DNA of 64,000 nt. It comes from an uncultured Clostridia bacterium. GTDB lineage: Bacteria; Bacillota; Clostridia; Christensenellales; Borkfalkiaceae. The DNA lies in the NCBI GenBank assembly GCA_934271735.1, contig CAKQSB010000002.1, positions 62,001 through 126,000 on the forward strand, written 5' to 3'. The translations under genes and the position numbers were made by a program. Within the stretch, counting starts at the first letter, position 1. Each line of letters begins with the position of its first letter. Under the pieces are notes generated by a model that ran no database searches, was not told the DNA's origin, and was given only the letters and a program-made list of their open reading frames with translations. Shown here piece after piece: positions 1 to 7,118 of this stretch.

Positions 1-727
1 TTAACTTCCGTACAATCGGACAATCCTGAGCAAGCGTGCCTACCACTCCGCCGATATTTGCGGCAAGAACAACATTGCCGTCGGTAACGACAACAGTTCC
101 GCCGGAAGCGAAAACATATCCTTTTAAAAGCGTTGCGACCGAAAATCTGTCGTCTTCGACCTCTTCGATCCAATGACGTCTGTAACACAAAACAACGCCG
201 TTTCCGTCGTTACGGGAGACCATACTGTAATCATAATAATAGCCGTTCTTTTTCAATCTTTCCGAATAACTTTTGAAAAGATCGCCGGAAACAGAGCCGT
301 ATGTTTCGAAAAGGGTTTCCCATGTAGTCGCGTCTTCGTCGCCGTCGGAATAAAACGCAATCACTTTGCCCGCCGCCGATTCTTTATCCGAAAAAGTCAC
401 AAAAATGCCGTTCAGCCTGTTACCTTCCGCAAACGATCGAATTTCGGCATCGAGATTGTCCGATTCGAAATCTATCATGCCCCTTATTGCAAAAGCTTTA
501 TCGGAAACGTCAAACAAACTCCTGGAAGTATCTTCGCTTGAAAGCTCTTCGTAACGGATACACTGTTGTTTTACATACGTGCCGACCGCATTCATCTGTT
601 CTTTTGCGTAGTTCTTATCGTTCGCCGTCGTTATAAGCGTTGCGAAAACACCTATTATAAGCCCTACCAGTATGAACGAAGCGATATGGACGATTCCTAT
701 TCCGGAATCGCTGTTTTTCTTAATCAT
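1..727 (-). CDS. membrane-anchored sensor protein, N-terminal part (cut by window edge)
   Basis: The frame opens at an ATG at 727 and stays open for 242 codons to the left edge, so the C-terminus is missing. Residues about 10-36 form one membrane helix. The rest is a soluble, probably extracytoplasmic domain of about 200 residues with no cysteine-rich or catalytic motif that I recognise; it resembles the sensing half of a histidine kinase or other transmembrane sensor. The start overlaps the last codons of the binding-protein gene (ATGATTAA overlap), so the two are translationally coupled and probably sense the same ligand. Seen: frame, helix and overlap. Inferred: sensor role. The output domain, which would settle whether it is a kinase, lies outside the window. 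Confidence 0.7.
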   Translation of the reverse strand, partial: MIKKNSDSGIGIVHIASFILVGLIIGVFATLITTANDKNYAKEQMNAVGTYVKQQCIRYEELSSEDTSRSLFDVSDKAFAIRGMIDFESDNLDAEIRSFAEGNRLNGIFVTFSDKESAAGKVIAFYSDGDEDATTWETLFETYGSVSGDLFKSYSERLKKNGYYYDYSMVSRNDGNGVVLCYRRHWIEEVEDDRFSVATLLKGYVFASGGTVVVTDGNVVLAANIGGVVGTLAQDCPIVRKL

Positions 728-1538
728 AATTCACCACGCATAAATCGGGGTTAAGCCCGTAAGAATTAAATAAATTTGCGAAATAGCCGTTGTTTTGCAA
801 TAATGAAAAAGTTTTATTCGTCTTTTCTATAATGTCCGCATTGGTTCCGCGAAGAAACGCAACGCCGACCCGAACATCCAGAAGCGTCTCGTCGAGAATC
901 CGAAGTTTCATCGTACTCGATTTCATATATTCCAAAAGAACGGTTTCATGCCCCGCAATCGCGTCGACATAACCTTTGTTCAAAGCGGCAAAAGTATAGG
1001 ACATATTCGAAAAACAGTTCAATTGCTTTATTTTCGGGATGTTTATTTTTACGCCTGCTCTGCCCGAAAAAATCTCGTCCGGTTTAGTTGTTGCCTGAAC
1101 CGCGATTCTTTTATTTTCAAGATCGGAAATCTCGACAATCTCGCTATCCTCGCGGACTGCGACAACCTCCCGACTGTTCATATAAGGCAAAGTCCACGAG
1201 TATTCGTTTTCTCTGCCCGTTAAAGAAAAGCAACCCCACACGCAATCGACCTCGCCGCGCGCGAGATAAAATTGCTTCTCGCTCCACGTGATATGCACGA
1301 ATCTGGGCTTATAACCGATATGTCTGCACACTTCTCTCGCAAGCTCCACATCCAGCCCTGCAAACTCGCCGTTGTCGTCGCGATAAACGAACGGTTTATA
1401 ATTGTCGACCCCGATAACAAGCTCGGGAAGATTGTTTTCGTTTTCGGCAGACTCGCCGCCACAACCGCAAAGCAAAATCAACGCCGAAAAAAGCGCCGTT
1501 ATGAAAGCCGCCGCCTTACGTAAAAAAGATCTATTCAT
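720..1538 (-). CDS. extracellular solute-binding lipoprotein, family 3 (amino-acid type)
   Basis: This 272-residue protein has a basic N-terminus, a hydrophobic stretch and a lipobox-like LCGC (Cys26), so it should be a membrane-anchored lipoprotein. The mature part begins with the family-3 pattern: a first strand (LVIGVDNYKPF), then GLDVELAREVC, a later W-x-L-P-Y-M segment and DLENKRIAVQATT. Such proteins bind amino acids or similar small polar ligands. No ABC permease or ATPase lies nearby; instead the gene overlaps the c-di-GMP enzyme gene upstream by 8 bases and the membrane sensor gene downstream. That context suggests a ligand receptor for signalling rather than an importer component. 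The ligand cannot be read from the sequence. Confidence 0.8.
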   Translation of the reverse strand: MNRSFLRKAAAFITALFSALILLCGCGGESAENENNLPELVIGVDNYKPFVYRDDNGEFAGLDVELAREVCRHIGYKPRFVHITWSEKQFYLARGEVDCVWGCFSLTGRENEYSWTLPYMNSREVVAVREDSEIVEISDLENKRIAVQATTKPDEIFSGRAGVKINIPKIKQLNCFSNMSYTFAALNKGYVDAIAGHETVLLEYMKSSTMKLRILDETLLDVRVGVAFLRGTNADIIEKTNKTFSLLQNNGYFANLFNSYGLNPDLCVVNYD

Positions 1539-3480
1539 CAGGAAAATTCTCCTTGTTCGCTATTTTCTTAAAATTTTCCGAACACTCCTCGAGACACTCT
1601 AAAATAAGCGGATTAAACGCCCCGCATTCCCCGTTCTTAATCATTCCCATCGCTTTTTCGTGCGAATAAGCGGGTTTGTAAGAACGTTTCGAGATAAGCG
1701 CGTCGTAAACGTCGCAAACGGAAACAACCTGCGCCGAAATCGGAATTTCGTTTCCTTTAAGTCCGTCGGGATAACCCTTTCCGTCGAACCGTTCGTGGTG
1801 GTAACGGCAAATTTCGCGCGCGTACTTTATGAGCGGCTCTTTTTCGAATACTTTTATGTTAAGGAGCATTTTCTCGCCGAGAAGAGTATGAGTTTTCATT
1901 ATTTCGAACTCTTCGGGGGTGAGTTTACCTTTTTTATCGACTATTTTACGGTCTATTCTCACTTTTCCTATATCGTGCAAAGCCGCCGCCGTGGAAATAG
2001 CGTAAATTTCGTCGTTTTTAACGCCGTAAGCTTCTTTTTTCGTGACGTAACGCTCTAAAATAAGCTTTGTGAACTCCGTCATATGCTCCGCGTGCGTTCC
2101 GCCGCCGTCTTCTTCCGGGTGTTCGACGATTTGACTTAAAATCTCTACGGTCATCATACGATTTTTGTCTTTAACCCGCATTTCGCGTTTTATTTCGGAA
2201 AGCAGCTGTTTTTGTTTGGAATAAACATTTATCGTGTTTGAAACACGCCTATATACTATTTTCGCGTCGAAAGGGCGGGTTATATAGTCGGAAACGCCTT
2301 TTTCGTAAGCGAGACGCATAGAATCGTTCGATTCGTCGCCCGTTATGGTTATAACCGGGATATCCGACATAAGCCCGCGCTCGTTCATATAATCGAGAAC
2401 GCCGAACCCGCTCATACCGGGCATAATGAGATCGAGAAGAACGACGGAAATATCCGCGCCGTAACGTTCGATTTGCGCGGTTGCTTCTTCTCCGCTTTCA
2501 GCCTCGATAATTTCGAACTCGTTTTTCAGAATACTCGACAGAATTTCACGGTTAAGCGAGGAATCGTCCACGATAAGCACCCGCTTTTTCCTCGGAAGCA
2601 AATCGTCCGGATTGTCGTTTCTTTTTATTTCGGTAATAACGCAGTCTTTTTTTTGTTTTGCGATATACATAAATTCGTCGGCTTTAACGGCGGCGTTTTT
2701 AATCGTTTCTCCGCGGCATACGATTCCGCCCGCGGAAACGGACGGCTTAATGGCGGGATAATCGTCCACGACGGTTGCCTTGACGCTGTCGCAAATATCG
2801 CTTAAACACCTTCTGAAAGCTTCTTCTTTAACGCCGGGAACGACGATCAGAAATTCATCTCCGCCGTAGCGTACAACTTTATCTGTAAAACGCACGCAGC
2901 TTTTCACGGCCGCTGCGACGGCTTTAAGCACGGCGTCGCCTACACCGTGACCGAATAAATCGTTATAAAGTTTAAAATCATCGAGATCGATCATCGCGAT
3001 GCCGCCGTTTAATTCTTCCCCCGCCAGAAATTCTTCGTAATAACGGCGATTATAAGTTTCGGTTAAGACGTCTGTATATGTTTTCTCGAAATACTTCGCA
3101 AGAGGTTCGGCGCATCCGTCCTCATCCGCGTAATCGACGACTATATTCTCGTCGAACCCCATTATCATTTCCATAACGCAGGGCTTTCCGTCTACTTCGC
3201 GATAGTCCGCTATCACCTGAAAAACGCCTTCTTTAGTCTTTTCGATTTTTGTGAACTGCCGTTTTTCGGTCAGCGCGCGATAGCTTATACAGTTGCGACA
3301 AGCCGAACGTCTGTTCCACACCTCGAAACAATCCCCCACGACGCGCTTGCTTTCGCAATTTTTCGTTCTCGCGCCAACCTCGTCTTCCGAAAGCAATCTT
3401 ACCGCGGAAAACACGTTGCCGAGTATTTCCATTTCGGTTTTAACCTTATTTTCGGTTGTAATCCTGTAATCTTCCGACAT
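1531..3480 (-). CDS. GGDEF–REC–HD-GYP protein: cyclic di-GMP synthesis and breakdown in one chain
   Basis: The 649-residue protein has four parts. Residues 1-130 are PAS-like with a cysteine cluster (C42, C51, C61, C64). Residues 135-285 are a diguanylate cyclase domain with intact GGDEF (206-210) and an inhibitory RxxD site (R197-D200) exactly five residues before it. Residues 298-420 are a response-regulator receiver with phospho-acceptor D350 (LLDLIMPGMSG) and an acidic pair D305-D306. Residues 440-640 are an HD-GYP phosphodiesterase with HD at 502-503, HHE at 561 and GKGYP at 567-571. All active-site motifs are present, so both making and degrading c-di-GMP is possible, with phosphorylation as a likely switch. 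It heads an operon with a binding lipoprotein and a sensor, and lies downstream of a riboswitch-controlled fibre operon. Confidence 0.92.
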   Translation of the reverse strand: MSEDYRITTENKVKTEMEILGNVFSAVRLLSEDEVGARTKNCESKRVVGDCFEVWNRRSACRNCISYRALTEKRQFTKIEKTKEGVFQVIADYREVDGKPCVMEMIMGFDENIVVDYADEDGCAEPLAKYFEKTYTDVLTETYNRRYYEEFLAGEELNGGIAMIDLDDFKLYNDLFGHGVGDAVLKAVAAAVKSCVRFTDKVVRYGGDEFLIVVPGVKEEAFRRCLSDICDSVKATVVDDYPAIKPSVSAGGIVCRGETIKNAAVKADEFMYIAKQKKDCVITEIKRNDNPDDLLPRKKRVLIVDDSSLNREILSSILKNEFEIIEAESGEEATAQIERYGADISVVLLDLIMPGMSGFGVLDYMNERGLMSDIPVITITGDESNDSMRLAYEKGVSDYITRPFDAKIVYRRVSNTINVYSKQKQLLSEIKREMRVKDKNRMMTVEILSQIVEHPEEDGGGTHAEHMTEFTKLILERYVTKKEAYGVKNDEIYAISTAAALHDIGKVRIDRKIVDKKGKLTPEEFEIMKTHTLLGEKMLLNIKVFEKEPLIKYAREICRYHHERFDGKGYPDGLKGNEIPISAQVVSVCDVYDALISKRSYKPAYSHEKAMGMIKNGECGAFNPLILECLEECSENFKKIANKENFPDE

Positions 3481-3546
3481 ATCAAAATCCCTCGTTTTCT
3501 AATTTTTTCTTTAGCGTAAAATAACGGCAAGCGCGAGCTCACCGTT

Positions 3547-3575
3547 ATTATATCAACATATAATTTTTTTTGCAA
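3547..3575 (-). promoter_or_regulatory. sigma-A type promoter of the c-di-GMP enzyme operon
   Basis: On the minus strand TTGCAA (3575-3570) is followed after 17 bases by TATAAT (3552-3547). The transcript would start near 3540, about 60 bases before the start codon, and its leader contains a small hairpin (AACGG...CCGTT, 3523-3546). No riboswitch-like motif was seen in this short leader. Confidence 0.75.
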
Positions 3576-3661
3576 GCCTTTAAAAGCTTTCCTTGTACAC
3601 AACCAAAGATTCGGACGGTTGTTTCAGATGCTTGAACGCATAAATATCGGAAAAACAATAT

Positions 3662-3913
3662 TTATACCGGAGCTAAGGCTTGTTCCGCCCTGCTCGCCGC
3701 GTCCGGAGTTACGAGATAATTTTTCCCGTTTTCCGTTTTCTTGACGTCGTTTCCCGAAATGTAAACCGAAACTTCGTCGCCGTCGGGAACGATTACGTTT
3801 GCGTAAGCCGATTAAGTTTTGCCCGTTCCGAAGAGTATCGCGAAAACGGAAACGCAAACGATTACCGCAACAAGAAAGACTATGATAAATTTTTTGATAA
3901 CGTACTTTTTCAT
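3662..3913 (-). pseudogene. small exported protein gene broken by an in-frame TAA
   Basis: A good ribosome binding site (AAAGGAG) precedes an ATG at 3913. The frame encodes a typical signal peptide (basic MKKYVIKK, then a long hydrophobic run) but meets TAA at 3814-3812 after 33 codons. Beyond that stop the same frame stays open for 49 further codons, starting SAYANVIVPDGDEV, ending at TAA 3664-3662. The position after the stop looks like the end of a signal peptide (SAYA). A single change of CAA to TAA would explain the break. Seen: the frame and the stop. Inferred: a recent nonsense mutation, or a sequencing error, in a small secreted protein co-transcribed with sipW. Confidence 0.6.
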
Positions 3914-3925
3914 CTCCGTTCTCCT

Positions 3926-4141
3926 TTATCTCGCAAATACAAGTTTGCCGTCGCCGTCACCCGAAAATCTTTCCGTGCCTTCGACTGTTTTTCCGTCGCC
4001 GTCGTGAGACAAAACAAAATCGGTATACACACCCACAAGTTCCTTTTTATCGGAAAATACGAATTTGAATACCGAAACACAAGCGAAAACAACCAAAACA
4101 ACTCACAATGCCGCAAAAAGAATTCCGTCGTCCGCCCGCAT
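3926..4141 (-). pseudogene. small membrane-anchored protein gene broken by an in-frame TGA
   Basis: An ATG at 4141 opens a frame reading MRADDGILFAAL, then TGA at 4105-4103, then continues in the same frame as VVLVVFACVSVFKFVF and a hydrophilic tail of about 42 residues rich in DGDG, ending at TAA 3928-3926 just before the next gene's ribosome binding site. Read through, it would be a 71-residue protein with one N-terminal membrane helix spanning the stop. The same frame is also open upstream to the sipW stop at 4268. An alternative is a short gene starting at a TTG after the TGA, but it has no clear ribosome binding site. No homologue is recognised. Confidence 0.45.
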
Positions 4142-4267
4142 CACAAGCCCCGTTTTGTTTATTATCGAATTACCGACGAAAATTATCGAAAGGCTGTTGC
4201 CCGAGAAATCCACCGTTTCGCTCTGCCCAAAGGAAGAAGGTTGATATCTTTTTTGCTTCCGTTTCTT

Positions 4268-4861
4268 TTAATCGCGACGATTGCCCTCCATCGTCGCGAT
4301 ATCGTCGGCTTCGAGCATTCCGTCTTCGATTTCGTCCTGCTCGCCGCAAACCATAATCAATGCGACAATCAGCGCGCCTACGGCTACCATAAACGCTATA
4401 CCCTGCCAGGTTTTGAGCCATTCGAGGATTATTCCCGCTTTAGGAATTCTCCCCACCGCTTTGCCCACAATCTGGCTCGCGAAAATCGGATCGGGATCCT
4501 CGCTTACGTTGGCGTCGCCTTTCGCGTAAAACTTTTCGCCCTCTTTGCGAACAATTCTGTGCGTTACGGAAACGGTATCGCCCGCAGGGAAATAAGTTAT
4601 TATGTCGCCGACTTCGTAGGTCGGACTTTTTTTGATTATTATCGTGTCGCCCGCTTCTATCGCGCCCGACATCGATGGGGTCGCGACAATCAGAACCGAT
4701 CTTCCGAAAAAGGACGGTATGGGCGACTTTTTAACATATTTATCGTAAGCAAGCGTCGCCGCGACGAATACGAGCAAAGCGATCACAGCTCCGAAAAGAA
4801 TTTTGCCCGCTAAAGACAAAATATCTCCGAATGTTATTTTCTTTTTTTCATTTGTCTGCAT
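4268..4861 (-). CDS. sipW: signal peptidase I, SipW (ER-like) type
   Basis: This 197-residue membrane protein has a helix at about 15-40, a catalytic-domain core, and a C-terminal helix at about 152-172. The catalytic serine is S63 in TPSMSG. The general base is histidine (H101 in VTHRIV) rather than the lysine of ordinary bacterial signal peptidases, which is the hallmark of the SipW class. KGDAN (about 114-118) with the following acidic residues completes the site. In Bacillus, SipW processes the fibre protein TasA and its partner TapA. Here it follows a TasA-like gene and a second camelysin-like gene in the same direction, so it should process them. An AAGGAG ribosome binding site supports the start. 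Confidence 0.93.
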   Translation of the reverse strand: MQTNEKKKITFGDILSLAGKILFGAVIALLVFVAATLAYDKYVKKSPIPSFFGRSVLIVATPSMSGAIEAGDTIIIKKSPTYEVGDIITYFPAGDTVSVTHRIVRKEGEKFYAKGDANVSEDPDPIFASQIVGKAVGRIPKAGIILEWLKTWQGIAFMVAVGALIVALIMVCGEQDEIEDGMLEADDIATMEGNRRD

Positions 4862-4924
4862 AATCGCTCGCTCCTTTGTTTTCGGTTGCTTTGTATTTCC
4901 GAAATCTGCGTTTTAGTCCGTTTG

Positions 4925-5692
4925 CTAAGCTTGCTCGGCGATTACTTCAATGGTTGTCGTGTATTTCTTACCCGAAACACCGAGCAATGTGTCCTTGTGG
5001 TCGTCGCCGCTTTCGAATTTCCATTCCCATTCGATCGTACAGGATCTCGAACTTTTGATATTTATTATCATATTACCCGTTTCAAACCACCCTTTGTTTT
5101 CGGTAAGCTCTAAGTTTTGCCCCTCCGAAATCAAGGAATAATTTATAGGCGGAAGTAATGCGGAATCTTCGTAATTGTATTTAAATCTGATTTTACATTT
5201 CAGAACCGAGGCGTTAGGGTTGTTTATCATAAACATATACGTGCCTTTATCGCCCGGTTTGATCGTTTTGTTTCCGAATATATTTATATCTCCCGTCGCG
5301 CTCCATTCTCCGTCGGTATCCACAACCGTGAACTCCTTTAAAACGGGTATGTTTTCGCGAATTATCACGACGAGCGATATTACGGAAACCGTTAATAAAA
5401 GTAAAAGAAAAAGAAGTATCGGATAAAACGAATCTCTTTTTATTTTACCGGTTATTTCTCCCCTTTGATACAGATATTTCCCCTCCGTCACGAACGCGTC
5501 GACCGGGTCGACTTCTTCGGCGCGACCGACGCGTTTGCAAGAGGCGAAACAAACATGATTTAAGTCGTACAACTTGTTGCCACGCAAATAACACAACAAC
5601 GCGCCGCTTTTATCGACGACTCTTTTTGCCCCGAAAAACGGTCTTAACGGTCGTTTTACGGGTTGGTTTGTGAATTTTGCGTTTATTTTCAT
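4925..5692 (-). CDS. membrane-anchored camelysin/TasA-like protein (possible fibre anchor)
   Basis: The 255-residue protein has an unusual layout: about 87 basic, cysteine-containing residues first (predicted inside), one membrane helix at about 88-111, then an outer domain of about 140 residues. The outer domain shares features with the fibre subunit encoded just upstream: KPGDKGTYMFMINN in the middle (compare APGHSGSMTFTIAG), and a closing WEWKFE...DTLLG...YTTTIEVIAEQA (compare WAWAFENNE...DTLLG...TLNISVEQVMA). It lies between the subunit gene and sipW, where Bacillus-type operons carry an assembly partner. I infer an anchor or nucleator for the fibre; it is not a sequence homologue of TapA that I can recognise. 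GGAG precedes the ATG. Confidence 0.65.
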   Translation of the reverse strand: MKINAKFTNQPVKRPLRPFFGAKRVVDKSGALLCYLRGNKLYDLNHVCFASCKRVGRAEEVDPVDAFVTEGKYLYQRGEITGKIKRDSFYPILLFLLLLLTVSVISLVVIIRENIPVLKEFTVVDTDGEWSATGDINIFGNKTIKPGDKGTYMFMINNPNASVLKCKIRFKYNYEDSALLPPINYSLISEGQNLELTENKGWFETGNMIINIKSSRSCTIEWEWKFESGDDHKDTLLGVSGKKYTTTIEVIAEQA

Positions 5693-5894
5693 ATGTACAA
5701 CTCCGAACGGGTTTCGTTATCCGTTCTGTTTTTAATTTTTTGTTTCCGTTTGGCTTGACGGATTTATCGAACAGCTTTTCGCTTTTGCGTTATCTTTTTT
5801 TTAAGTATTGTTTATAAAAGGTTTCGCAAAGCGCTCAAGCGTTCGACATATGGGCTTTTCGCCCGAAATCAGCAAAATGATTTTGTTCAGACTT

Positions 5895-6638
5895 TTAAGC
5901 CATTACCTGCTCAACGGAAATGTTAAGCGTGAAAGCAATGGAAGTGTTAGTTCCGGCTTCAACGGTGAAACCATAATCGGTAGGAATAGTCGTTCCGCTT
6001 GCAGTCCAACCGAGAAGAGTATCAAGTGCATCGGAATCAGCGATCTCATTATTCTCAAACGCCCAAGCCCAGGAAATCGTATATTCATCGTTGATTGCGG
6101 CATCGCCTGCATTATAAGTCGCTGTTGCGGGTAATTTTTCAACAATATTTTCAAGAGTACCTTGAGCGATGTGATCGGTTACACCTTTTTTGGTAAGAGT
6201 CCACACAACGGGGTTATACGTTCCGGCTGTTTCACCTTTCTTATATTTAAGAACGATATCTTTATATCCTTTCGTAACAGAAATTTTAACCTGTGCTTTT
6301 ACTTCAGCAGAACCTGCGATGGTGAAAGTCATAGAACCGCTGTGTCCGGGAGCAACTACATTGTAAGTACCTGTAGCTTTTGCCGAAAGAGTTGCAGCAT
6401 CGGCGGTCGTGTTAGATACAACGCCGGCAACATAGTTCTTACCGAACAATTTGGTCGTATCGGTAGAAACGGTGAAACCCCATTTAGCAACGTTTGCTTT
6501 GCCTTCTTTCTGTTTGCTCGAAATGTACTTAGACATTGTGTAGCCGCCGAATCCGATTACGGCAACAAGTAAAAGTAAGAGCGCGATAACGAAAATAGAT
6601 TTTCTGTTATCTTTTTTGGTGTTTTGTGTTTGTCTCAT
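5895..6638 (-). CDS. TasA/camelysin-like secreted fibre subunit with SipW-type signal peptide
   Basis: The 247-residue protein starts with a basic segment, a hydrophobic helix (about 14-31) and a GFGGYTMSKYISSKQKEGKANVAKW-like stretch typical of SipW substrates, where cleavage precedes the mature beta-sandwich. The mature domain has alternating beta strands (for example SGSMTFTIAGSAEVKAQVKI) and ends in TLNISVEQVMA. Proteins of this family (TasA, camelysin, CalY) build extracellular matrix fibres in Bacillus. It is the first gene of the operon that ends with sipW, has a strong GGAGG ribosome binding site, and lies behind a leader with a c-di-GMP-type riboswitch and two terminators, so expression should depend on c-di-GMP. 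Exact fibre function is inferred. Confidence 0.82.
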   Translation of the reverse strand: MRQTQNTKKDNRKSIFVIALLLLLVAVIGFGGYTMSKYISSKQKEGKANVAKWGFTVSTDTTKLFGKNYVAGVVSNTTADAATLSAKATGTYNVVAPGHSGSMTFTIAGSAEVKAQVKISVTKGYKDIVLKYKKGETAGTYNPVVWTLTKKGVTDHIAQGTLENIVEKLPATATYNAGDAAINDEYTISWAWAFENNEIADSDALDTLLGWTASGTTIPTDYGFTVEAGTNTSIAFTLNISVEQVMA

Positions 6639-6703
6639 TTGTGAGAACCTCCATTAAATAATTTTTTTCTACAATAAAGCTCGTCACTTTCCCCCGTAAA
6701 ACG

Positions 6704-6757
6704 AAAAAAGGTTGCAACCGACGCTCATAACTTAAGTATGAGCAGAAAATTGCAACC
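6704..6757 (-). terminator. second leader terminator before the TasA-like gene
   Basis: On the minus strand GGTTGCAA (6757-6750) pairs perfectly with TTGCAACC (6717-6710), with an inner stem GCTCATA/TATGAGC, followed by TTTTTT (6709-6704). The 22 bases around its 5' arm (6747-6768) repeat those at the 5' arm of the first terminator (6819-6840) with one mismatch. Confidence 0.8.
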
Positions 6758-6782
6758 GGGCGGACTTTCCCCGAATGAAAAT

Positions 6783-6831
6783 AAAAAAACCGATTGCAAA
6801 ACGTACTTTTATAAGTACAAATTGCAACCGG
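6783..6831 (-). terminator. first leader terminator, overlapping the riboswitch 3' strand
   Basis: On the minus strand CCGGTTGCAA (6831-6822) pairs with TTGCAATCGG (6799-6790) over ten base pairs (one G-U), with an inner GTACTT/AAGTAC stem, followed by seven T residues (6789-6783). Its 5' arm includes the GGTTGC that closes the predicted aptamer, so ligand binding should block this terminator and switch the operon on. Confidence 0.82.
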
Positions 6832-6905
6832 GCGCACTTTCTTTCGTTAAAAGTTCCTTGGCTTTGCGTCACCGCCTCACAACGGTTTTGCCGTATTCAT
6901 TTTTC
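6822..6905 (-). promoter_or_regulatory. c-di-GMP-I (GEMM) riboswitch, predicted
   Basis: The minus-strand leader has CGGCAAAACC (6893-6884), a stem ACCGTT/GGCGGT capped by a GTGA (GNRA) tetraloop, then GTGACGCAAAGCC (6872-6860), a second helix region, and GCCCGGTTGC (6833-6824) at the 3' side. The GCAAA-C...GNRA...GACGCAAAGCC order is the GEMM-I aptamer signature. The aptamer's 3' strand is the 5' arm of the following terminator. This fits an on-switch for the TasA-like/SipW operon, with the c-di-GMP enzyme gene about 3 kb downstream. A related cGAMP-responsive variant cannot be excluded by eye. Confidence 0.8.
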
Positions 6906-6941
6906 GTTTTACAGATAAGCTTCTCACCTATTTGCATTTTC

Positions 6942-6970
6942 AGTATATTGTACTTTTGCGAAATTGTCAA
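6942..6970 (-). promoter_or_regulatory. strong sigma-A promoter of the TasA-like/SipW operon
   Basis: TTGACA (6970-6965), a 17-base spacer and TATACT (6947-6942) lie on the minus strand. The transcript would start near 6935, giving a leader of about 297 bases that holds the riboswitch and both terminators. Confidence 0.88.
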
Positions 6971-7075
6971 TTATTTTATGTGAGAATTTTGTGAAATAAT
7001 TTTCAGTTGAAATATTCGCTTTTTTAAAAAACCGGCAAATTGCTTATTTTACACGGAGTTCGGTCGTTTATCATT

Positions 7076-7113
7076 ATTAAATACAAATCATCTGAATTAA
7101 ATACAAATCATCT
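7076..7113. repeat. two direct copies of an 18-base unit (20-base period)
   Basis: ATTAAATACAAATCATCT occurs at 7076-7093 and again at 7096-7113, and a fragment (AAATCATCT) follows at 7115-7123, running into the stop of the small membrane-protein gene. The rest of the 480-base gap between 6639 and 7118 is the riboswitch leader and AT-rich sequence; no further gene is seen in it. Confidence 0.75.
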
Positions 7114-7118
7114 TAAAA

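Noticed and set aside
3480..3560. A riboswitch in the leader of the c-di-GMP enzyme operon
   Set aside because: The leader is only about 60 bases and has none of the GEMM core sequences; just a short hairpin is present.
4103..4105. TGA as a selenocysteine codon or other recoding signal
   Set aside because: No hairpin of the selenocysteine type was seen after it, the neighbouring broken gene has TAA, and TGA serves as a normal stop elsewhere in the window.
3680..4813. A 377-codon open frame on the plus strand opposite sipW and the broken small genes
   Set aside because: It is antisense to sipW, which has its full catalytic set; the translation is rich in Arg, Phe and Tyr with no motif, as expected of a shadow frame.
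6747..6768. A second full c-di-GMP aptamer in tandem
   Set aside because: Only the 3' strand is repeated; the GCAAA-C and GACGCAAAGCC halves are missing before this copy.
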